From an uncultured Selenomonadales bacterium (lineage in GTDB: Bacteria > Bacillota > Negativicutes > Selenomonadales > Selenomonadaceae), in contig CALDHY010000050.1 of the NCBI GenBank assembly GCA_937901445.1, positions 1 through 23,504 of the forward strand: DNA of 23,504 bases. The letters are read 5' to 3'. Below, in pieces: positions 19,757 to 23,504 of the stretch (positions within the stretch are counted from its first letter, which is position 1; each line of letters starts with the position of its first letter). A program made the position numbers and the translations under genes. Below the pieces are notes generated by a model. That model was not told where the DNA came from. It worked only from the letters and a program-made list of their open reading frames with translations, and did no database searches.

Positions 19757-19987
19757 TTATTCTGCCGTGAACGGTAAAAGCGCAATGTTACGGGCGCGCT
19801 TAATGGCAAGCGTAACTTGACGCTGATGCTTGGCGCAGTTGCCGCTGATACGGCGCGGAAGGATTTTTCCACGCTCGGTAATGAAACGGCGCAATTTCGC
19901 CGCGTCTTTGTAGTCTATTTGTTCGACTTTATCCACGCAAAAGGTACAAACTTTCCTGCGCGGGCGTCTTCCTCTTTCTCTACGCAT
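19757..19987 (-). CDS. rpsR: 30S ribosomal protein S18
   Basis: 76 residues, the usual size. The basic N-terminus ([11 protein letters not shown]) precedes CTFC, the cysteine pair found in zinc-binding S18 forms. The body contains [19 protein letters not shown] and [20 protein letters not shown], the conserved S18 core that binds S6 and the 16S platform. The ATG at 19987 has AGGAGT upstream. It is the last gene of rpsF-ssb-rpsR and is followed by a strong terminator. Confidence 0.98.
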   Translation of the reverse strand: MRRERGRRPRRKVCTFCVDKVEQIDYKDAAKLRRFITERGKILPRRISGNCAKHQRQVTLAIKRARNIALLPFTAE

Positions 19988-20005
19988 AATATTTACTCCT
20001 ATTAA

Positions 20006-20428
20006 TTAAAATGGAACGTCAACTTCAGGTTCATCATCGGTAATATCGTTACCGCCGGTATTGCCGCCAAAATCTCCGCCGTTATTGGCATCGTCGACGT
20101 CACGGCGTTTACTTCCGGCAAATTCGATATTGTCAACACGAATATCAACGCTGTAATGCTTGACGCCATTTTTATCTTCGTAATTGTTATTTTCAATACG
20201 CCCTTCAACGAGAACGCGGGAACCTTTTTTTAAGTAGCGTCCGCAAAATTCGGCGGTTTTATTCCACGCCGTCAAATTGAAAAAATCTGTAGTTGGCTGT
20301 CCTTCATTTGTTTTTGACTGATAAGGGCGCGTAACTGCAATTCCCATTTTGGCGTAAGCCATACCGCTTTGAGTGTAGCGAACTTCAGGGTCTCTTGTCA
20401 AATTACCGGAAAGAAAAACTTTATTCAT
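20006..20428 (-). CDS. ssb: Single-stranded DNA-binding protein
   Basis: 140 residues. The OB-fold spans ~1-105: MNKVFLSGNLTRDPEVRYT, then DFFNLTAWNKTAEFCGRYLKKGS and VEGRIENNNYEDKNGVKH. A Gly/Asn/Asp-rich flexible linker leads to the acidic tip DDEPEVDVPF, which recruits repair and replication partners such as RecQ, PriA and RecO. It binds ssDNA as a tetramer. The ATG at 20428 lies two bases after the rpsF stop, with GAGGA inside the rpsF end, consistent with translational coupling. As part of the ribosomal operon this is the housekeeping SSB. Confidence 0.98.
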   Translation of the reverse strand: MNKVFLSGNLTRDPEVRYTQSGMAYAKMGIAVTRPYQSKTNEGQPTTDFFNLTAWNKTAEFCGRYLKKGSRVLVEGRIENNNYEDKNGVKHYSVDIRVDNIEFAGSKRRDVDDANNGGDFGGNTGGNDITDDEPEVDVPF

Positions 20429-20430
20429 AA

Positions 20431-20724
20431 TTAGTCCTCTTTTTCGTCTGCGCGAACGATCATATGTTTAAGAATTTCGTCGGTGATTTTCATAACGCGG
20501 TCGCATTCGTCAACGCAATCGGGCGGGCAAGTTACATAAAAAATCACGTAAAAGCCTTCGACTTCCTTTTTAATTTCGTACGCAAGACGGCGTTTACCCC
20601 AACGGTCTTCCTTGTCGATTGTTCCGCCGTTAGCCGCAATGAGTTTGGAAAATTTTTCGATAACTGCGTTTGTTGATTCTTCCTCAAGCGGTTTCACGAT
20701 GAAAACTATTTCGTACTTTCTCAC
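20431..20724 (-). CDS. rpsF: 30S ribosomal protein S6
   Basis: 97 residues. I choose GTG at 20724, giving the canonical S6 start MRKYEIVFIV, because GGAGG lies eight bases upstream; an earlier GTG at 20733 would overlap that site. GTIDKEDRWGKRRLAYEIKK and GFYVIFYVTCP are the conserved S6 strands and S18 contact. The C-terminus (RADEKED) is short and acidic. It is first in the rpsF-ssb-rpsR operon and has its own promoter and a leader hairpin resembling the S6:S18 autoregulatory site. Confidence 0.97.
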   Translation of the reverse strand: MRKYEIVFIVKPLEEESTNAVIEKFSKLIAANGGTIDKEDRWGKRRLAYEIKKEVEGFYVIFYVTCPPDCVDECDRVMKITDEILKHMIVRADEKED

Positions 20725-20745
20725 AAAATACACCTCCTCTTTGGT

Positions 20746-20771
20746 CTGCGGCGCGGTTTCTCTCCGCGCAG
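20746..20771 (-). promoter_or_regulatory. S6:S18-binding leader motif of rpsF
   Basis: In the mRNA, CTG and CGCGG pair with CCGCG and CAG around the loop AGAGAAA, leaving a bulged CCG (bases 20749-20751 on the + strand). A hairpin with a conserved unpaired CCG is the known S6:S18 regulatory motif of rpsF leaders, which mimics the 16S rRNA binding site. The hairpin lies between the promoter and the Shine-Dalgarno. Confidence 0.8.
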
Positions 20772-20800
20772 GGAAGTTTTACTAAACTAACCGAATTGAA

Positions 20801-20829
20801 ATTATAGCAACGTTTAAAAATTTATGCAA
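20801..20829 (-). promoter_or_regulatory. Sigma-70 promoter of the rpsF operon
   Basis: Minus-strand TTGCAT (20824-20829), exactly 17 bases, then TATAAT (20801-20806). The start near 20794 gives a 70-base leader that holds the CCG-bulge hairpin. The -35 overlaps the last codons of the ORF6N remnant. Confidence 0.8.
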
Positions 20830-21085
20830 GTATTTTATTAAAAAAAATAGACACAGCCTCGCACCATTTAATTTGGTAGCCGCTGTGTCCGTGATTATTG
20901 AAAGGTATTGCTTCGCCGTACCGCGCGCCTTTTTCTGTCAAAGTGTAACTGCCATTGCCGTCGGCTTCTTGCAATTCAAATTCAACCAATTTTTTATTGA
21001 CTTCCTGCGCAGATTTCAAGCCTAATTTTTTTGCAAGTTGCGTGGGCGTCAAATATCCAATTTCGTGTTCGGCGGGCGGGAGCAA
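20822..21085 (-). pseudogene. C-terminal part of the ORF6N protein, beyond an in-frame stop
   Basis: The frame of the ORF6N gene continues without a break after its TAA for 87 codons: EHEIGYLTPTQLAKKLGL, SAQEVNKKL, SYTLTEKGARYGE, HGHSGYQIKW. This is a winged-helix-like C-terminal module usually fused to the ORF6N or antirepressor N-terminus. The only start is a TTG adjoining the stop, with no Shine-Dalgarno. It is most simply the rest of one gene cut by a nonsense mutation; readthrough or reinitiation are alternatives. Confidence 0.7.
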
Positions 21086-21607
21086 TTATTTAAGTTCCGG
21101 CAATTCAACGCCGTTAAATCTTTCAACAACCGAAATAGATTTTGCCAATGCAATTCCGTTTTTTACTTTGAAAATTTCTTCCATTAATTTTGCTGATTTA
21201 TTAATATCGTCAAGGAGTTTATGAAGTACCGGCGGCTGATTTTGAACGGCAACCGAAGTTTTTTCTTTAGCGTTGAAGTAACTTTCTTCAAGCAATTCAA
21301 AAACTTCCCAGGCTTTTTCAGTGGACAACATTTTTGCATGGCGAGCCGCGCCTTGTCTTGTCCAGAGGTAAAGCACAGGTGCAAACTTATTAATAGGTAA
21401 GTCGAAATTTTCGACCAAGCTTTTAAATTCTTTCAAAGTTTCGCCTTCAAGTTTGAAATAGTGTTTACTTTCGATAAAATGTTCTTTGTTGTTGTTAAAA
21501 TTTTGCTTAATTTGCTGAACTTTACAACCGTAAAATTCGGTAAGCTGTTCCGTCGTCAAAATGCGTTGGTCTTTGTGTTCAACCTTCGCAAGATTTTTAA
21601 AATCCAT
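21086..21607 (-). CDS. ORF6N-domain, phage antirepressor-like protein (truncated)
   Basis: 173 residues to a TAA at 21086-21088. The N-terminal ~110 residues are an ORF6N domain, a DNA-binding module of phage regulators: RILTTEQLTEFYGCKVQQIK, FIESKHYFKLEGETL, VLYLWTRQGAARHAKMLSTE and AWEVFELLEESYF. A helical stretch follows and the frame stops at GVELPELK, just before a C-terminal module that reads on in frame. The ATG at 21607 has AGGAGGC ten bases upstream. A large palindrome, a plausible operator, lies in front of it. No other phage gene is present, so it is an orphan prophage-type or domesticated regulator. Confidence 0.85.
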   Translation of the reverse strand: MDFKNLAKVEHKDQRILTTEQLTEFYGCKVQQIKQNFNNNKEHFIESKHYFKLEGETLKEFKSLVENFDLPINKFAPVLYLWTRQGAARHAKMLSTEKAWEVFELLEESYFNAKEKTSVAVQNQPPVLHKLLDDINKSAKLMEEIFKVKNGIALAKSISVVERFNGVELPELK

Positions 21608-21635
21608 AATAAAAAACGCCTCCTAAATGTTTTAT

Positions 21636-21664
21636 TTGACAAAACACCCTGAGACGCTTATAAT
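21636..21664 (+). promoter_or_regulatory. Consensus sigma-70 promoter, rightward (first small-RNA unit)
   Basis: TTGACA (21636-21641), a 17-base spacer and TATAAT (21659-21664) are a perfect match to consensus. It points away from the ORF6N gene, and the start near 21671 falls inside the palindrome at 21653-21690. Confidence 0.8.
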
Positions 21665-21690
21665 TATATTGTAGTTAATTATAAGTCGTC
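21653..21690. promoter_or_regulatory. Large palindromic operator between the ORF6N gene and the rightward promoter
   Basis: CTTATAATTA (21657-21666) and TAATTATAAG (21676-21685) are perfect inverted repeats around nine bases, extended by GACG and CGTC at the ends and by weaker similarity outward. It covers the -10 and start of the rightward promoter and a leftward TATAAT (21663-21668), so a dimeric repressor here could control both directions. Confidence 0.6.
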
Positions 21691-21803
21691 TTTGAGTGTA
21701 AGTTTTTTTTGACATTAGGGATTATATCAAGATGAGGCGACTAAGTCAATAATATTTCGTTTGAAATTAAATAAAAAGAAGTTGCCGGAAGGCAATTTTT
21801 TTT
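21671..21803 (+). ncRNA. Predicted small RNA 1 (~130 nt)
   Basis: This unit is defined by the consensus promoter at 21636-21664 and a terminator at 21782-21803 (TTGCC, loop GGAA, GGCAA, T8). There is no open frame with a ribosome site. AGTCGTCTT near the 5' end can pair with the GAGGCGACT segment near 21735-21743, closing a larger loop. A backup hairpin (CGCC, loop TGCG, GGCG, T7) follows at 21817-21837. It matches no RNA family that I recognise. Confidence 0.5.
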
Positions 21804-21837
21804 GTACATAAAAAAACGCCTGCGGGCGATTTTTTTA
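21782..21837 (+). terminator. Two tandem terminators after small RNA 1
   Basis: Hairpin 1 is TTGCC/GGCAA with T8 (21782-21803). Hairpin 2 is CGCC/GGCG across TGCG with A6 before and T7 after (21811-21837), so the second can work in both directions. Confidence 0.75.
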
Positions 21838-21838
21838 T

Positions 21839-21868
21839 TTGACAGCTCCTGCCGCGCCAAAATATAAT
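21839..21868 (+). promoter_or_regulatory. Second consensus promoter, rightward (small RNA 2)
   Basis: TTGACA (21839-21844), an 18-base spacer and TATAAT (21863-21868), immediately after the tandem terminators. Both hexamers are exact consensus. Confidence 0.78.
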
Positions 21869-21874
21869 TTTTAA

Positions 21875-22046
21875 AAATTGCGCGGAAAGGATTTTTTTAT
21901 AAAAGATTGGTCGCGCAGTGTTTCCGAAAACTTATACCCAAAATTAATCTGTTGCCGTAAAAAAATATTTTCATTGAAAATAAGGTTAAATGCAGAAAAA
22001 TTTTACAAGCTAAAAATCCCCGACCGCAGTCGAGGATTGATTTTTT
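21875..22046 (+). ncRNA. Predicted small RNA 2 (~170 nt)
   Basis: It runs from the promoter at 21839-21868 to the terminator at 22015-22046. Near the 5' end, TGCGCG (21879-21884) can pair with CGCGCA (21912-21917), and GGAAA (21884-21888) with TTTCC (21921-21925), interleaved as in a pseudoknot. An open frame crosses the region but has no ATG or ribosome site and would translate the terminator. No known RNA family is recognised. Confidence 0.5.
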
Positions 22047-22047
22047 T
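22011..22047. terminator. Bidirectional terminator downstream of pfkA
   Basis: A 10-bp stem (22015-22024 with 22029-22038, one G-U on the minus strand) has a tetraloop, T8 on the + side and T5 on the minus side. It ends pfkA and, on the other strand, small RNA 2. Confidence 0.85.
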
Positions 22048-22063
22048 TGTAACGAAAAAAATT

Positions 22064-23029
22064 TTAGACAAGCACGCTTGCAAGTCTGACAAGTTCAGGA
22101 TCAAGCGGCTTTTTATTGTTGACTGAATCAAACAAATTAATGCTGACAACTTTTCCTTCGTCGAAACCGAAAACAACGTCATTAACGCCGGAAATTAAAG
22201 CAAGGGCGGCACGTTCGCCGAGCATTGAGGCTTTAATTCTGTCTTCGAGGGTAGGAGAGCCGCCGCGTTGAATGTGTCCAAGAATTGAAACGCGCGTATC
22301 AATTTTAGTTTTTTCTTGAACAACGTTTTTCAAGCCGACGCCGGAGCACGCGCCTTCAGCAACAACAATGATTGTATAGCGGCGTCCTTTGTTGTATTCT
22401 TCGACAATTTCTGCGCAAATTTCTTCAATATTGTATTTGACTTCAGGAACAATGATATATTCTGCGCCGCTTGCGATACCGGAAACCATTGCAAGCCATC
22501 CGGAAGTATGCCCCATAACTTCAACAATCATAATTCGGCGGTGAGCGGAGGCAGTGTCGCGCAATTTGTTAATAGCATCAACCGCCGTATTAGCCGCAGT
22601 ATCGCAACCTATAGTATAATCCGTTCCCCAAACGTCATTATCGATTGTGCCGGGAAGTCCGACTATTGGAATACCGCCTTCTTTTGAAAGCATGGAGCCG
22701 CCGGTTAAAGAGCCGTCGCCGCCGATAATTACAAGGCCTTCAATACCGTGTTTTTCAAGATTATCTAACCCTTTACGGCGTCCTTCCACAGTTTTAAATT
22801 CTTTGCAACGGGCAGTTCCCAAAAAAGTACCGCCGCGTTGGATTAAATCACTTACACTGCGAGAATTGAGTTCAACAATTTCATCATCAAGCATACCTTT
22901 ATAGCCGTTGTAAATACCAAAAACTTTTACGCCTTCAGCAAGTGCCGTTCTTACAACTGCACGCGCCGCCGCGTTCATACCGGGACTATCGCCGCCGGAA
23001 GTCATTACTGCTATTGCACCAGTTATCAT
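22064..23029 (-). CDS. pfkA: ATP-dependent 6-phosphofructokinase
   Basis: 321 residues, the standard bacterial size. It phosphorylates fructose 6-phosphate to fructose 1,6-bisphosphate in glycolysis. The ATP loop SGGDSPGMNAA is at 11-21. GGDGS at 103-107, with Gly rather than Asp, and GTIDND at 127-132, with Gly rather than Lys before TIDND, point to ATP and not pyrophosphate as donor. VEVMGHTSGWLA and HIQRGGSPT complete the substrate sites. I use ATG 23029, which has GGGAGG eight bases upstream; the frame to 23050 adds residues not seen in the family. It has its own promoter and terminator and no pyk beside it, so it is monocistronic here. Confidence 0.97.
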   Translation of the reverse strand: MITGAIAVMTSGGDSPGMNAAARAVVRTALAEGVKVFGIYNGYKGMLDDEIVELNSRSVSDLIQRGGTFLGTARCKEFKTVEGRRKGLDNLEKHGIEGLVIIGGDGSLTGGSMLSKEGGIPIVGLPGTIDNDVWGTDYTIGCDTAANTAVDAINKLRDTASAHRRIMIVEVMGHTSGWLAMVSGIASGAEYIIVPEVKYNIEEICAEIVEEYNKGRRYTIIVVAEGACSGVGLKNVVQEKTKIDTRVSILGHIQRGGSPTLEDRIKASMLGERAALALISGVNDVVFGFDEGKVVSINLFDSVNNKKPLDPELVRLASVLV

Positions 23030-23081
23030 AAATCCTGCCTCCCAATTCATTTTTACGAATAATTACAAATTCTTTGCTTGT

Positions 23082-23110
23082 ATTGTAAGTAATTTTGCGG
23101 AAATTGTAAA
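23082..23110 (-). promoter_or_regulatory. Sigma-70 promoter of pfkA
   Basis: Minus-strand TTTACA (23105-23110), 17 bases, TACAAT (23082-23087). The start near 23075 gives a leader of about 46 bases. Confidence 0.72.
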
Positions 23111-23130
23111 GAAAAAAATTTCTATGAAAC

Positions 23131-23157
23131 TAAAAAAGCCCGCCAATTTTGACGAAC
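23131..23157 (-). terminator. Terminator upstream of pfkA
   Basis: On the minus strand GTTCGTCA pairs with TGGCGGGC (with G-U pairs) around AAAT, then T6. It would stop transcripts entering from the right, isolating pfkA. Confidence 0.6.
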
Positions 23158-23166
23158 TTTTAAATT

Positions 23167-23330
23167 ATACTTTTCTTTTTCTACAGCAAAAAAGAAAAGT
23201 ATCAAAAGAAAAGTGCCGCGCCCGCCTGTGTTTTTCGCGTCGAACTTTCAAAAATTTTACAGGTTAAGCCGCGTTTCACTACGTTGCAGAAATTTTAACG
23301 TTGCCAATAAAAACGGAGTGCGGCGGGCGT
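23167..23330 (-). repeat. Dispersed repeat, copy B (inverted)
   Basis: Reverse-complement copy of the element at 1672-1829. The A/T hairpin is at 23167-23202 (14-bp arms, loop CTACAGC). The core at 23219-23329 is bounded by CGCCCGCC and GGCGGGCG. Long blocks are identical to copy A and the spacing between core and hairpin is kept. The stretch 23030-23504 holds no gene, only the pfkA promoter, a terminator, this element and the tandem repeat. Confidence 0.82.
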
Positions 23331-23385
23331 ATTTTTACAATCAGTTTTTAATTTATGAAGATAATTTGCTACATTCCACAAAAGT

Positions 23386-23504
23386 TTTATTGCAAAAAAA
23401 AATGGTGTGCAACTACGATGAACAAGAGTAGTTGCTTAGCGGGATTTGCTTTATTGCAAAAAAAAATGGTGTGCAACTACGATGAACAAGAGTAGTTGCT
23501 TAGC
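23386..23504. repeat. Tandem repeat, 64-bp period, running off the right edge
   Basis: Bases 23386-23440 are identical to 23450-23504 (55 bases, to the last base of the window). Each unit has A9, then a hairpin of GCAACTAC and GTAGTTGC around an 11-base loop (GATGAACAAGA), then TTAGC. The preceding segment near 23362 (TTTGCTAC) may be a decayed unit. Copy number is unknown. Confidence 0.85.

Noticed and set aside
21878..22126. 82-codon + strand frame over small RNA 2
   Set aside because: It has a TTG start without ribosome site, reads through the terminator and into the antisense of pfkA, with no family features.
23213..23431. 72-codon + strand frame near the right edge
   Set aside because: It reads the dispersed repeat and the tandem repeat; no ribosome site and no protein-like composition.
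23386..23504. CRISPR array
   Set aside because: 55 of 64 bases are identical between units, leaving at most nine variable bases, so there are no distinct spacers; no cas gene is seen. Further units outside the window could change this.
23386..23504. Integron attC-like recombination site
   Set aside because: The hairpin lacks the RYYYAAC and GTTRRRY core pair at the expected places, and no integrase is seen.

Overview
The window reads as chromosomal DNA from an AT-rich bacterium (roughly 40% G+C by eye). Strong AGGAGG-type ribosome binding sites, many TTG starts, the pcrA-ligA pair, the rpsF-ssb-rpsR operon, a Cache-domain chemoreceptor and a PilO-like pilus protein together suggest an anaerobic Bacillota, perhaps Negativicutes. 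That placement is inference; there is no rRNA to test it.

Layout. On the + strand, 1-6608 holds the 3' part of a hybrid histidine kinase with two receiver domains, the DNA helicase PcrA, NAD-dependent DNA ligase LigA, and a small DUF697-like gene framed by two near-identical terminator hairpins. From 6694 to the right edge the recognised genes are on the minus strand. In transcription order they are: pfkA; an ORF6N (phage antirepressor-like) gene broken by an in-frame stop; rpsF-ssb-rpsR; a pilO-like gene; two terD paralogs; two family-2 glycosyltransferases (the second frameshifted); a PMCA-type calcium P-type ATPase; a 1105-residue RecQ-like helicase with an N-terminal DUF559/Vsr-like nuclease domain; an overlapping coiled-coil, C-terminally anchored protein; and a methyl-accepting chemotaxis protein.

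The most interesting region is 8448-19002. TerD proteins (calcium-binding stress proteins), a calcium pump, glycosyltransferases and a nuclease-helicase translationally coupled to a membrane-anchored coiled-coil protein lie collinear. This fits a calcium-linked Ter-type stress or defence island, and the nuclease-helicase/coiled-coil pair is the best candidate for an undescribed two-gene system. Nothing in the sequence proves that role.

The intergenic DNA is also busy. (1) A ~110-bp repeat with GC-rich terminal inverted repeats and an attached A/T hairpin occurs at 1672-1829 and, inverted, at 23167-23330. (2) Heptamer arrays (GGATTAA-like) sit at 1634, 4123 and 18297, the last inside the loop of a terminator. 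(3) Two consensus sigma-70 promoters on the + strand, each ending in a terminator, occupy the gene-free stretch 21608-22063 and predict two small RNAs. (4) The rpsF leader folds into a hairpin with a bulged CCG, the S6:S18 binding motif. (5) A 64-bp-period tandem repeat with a hairpin starts at 23386 and runs off the window.
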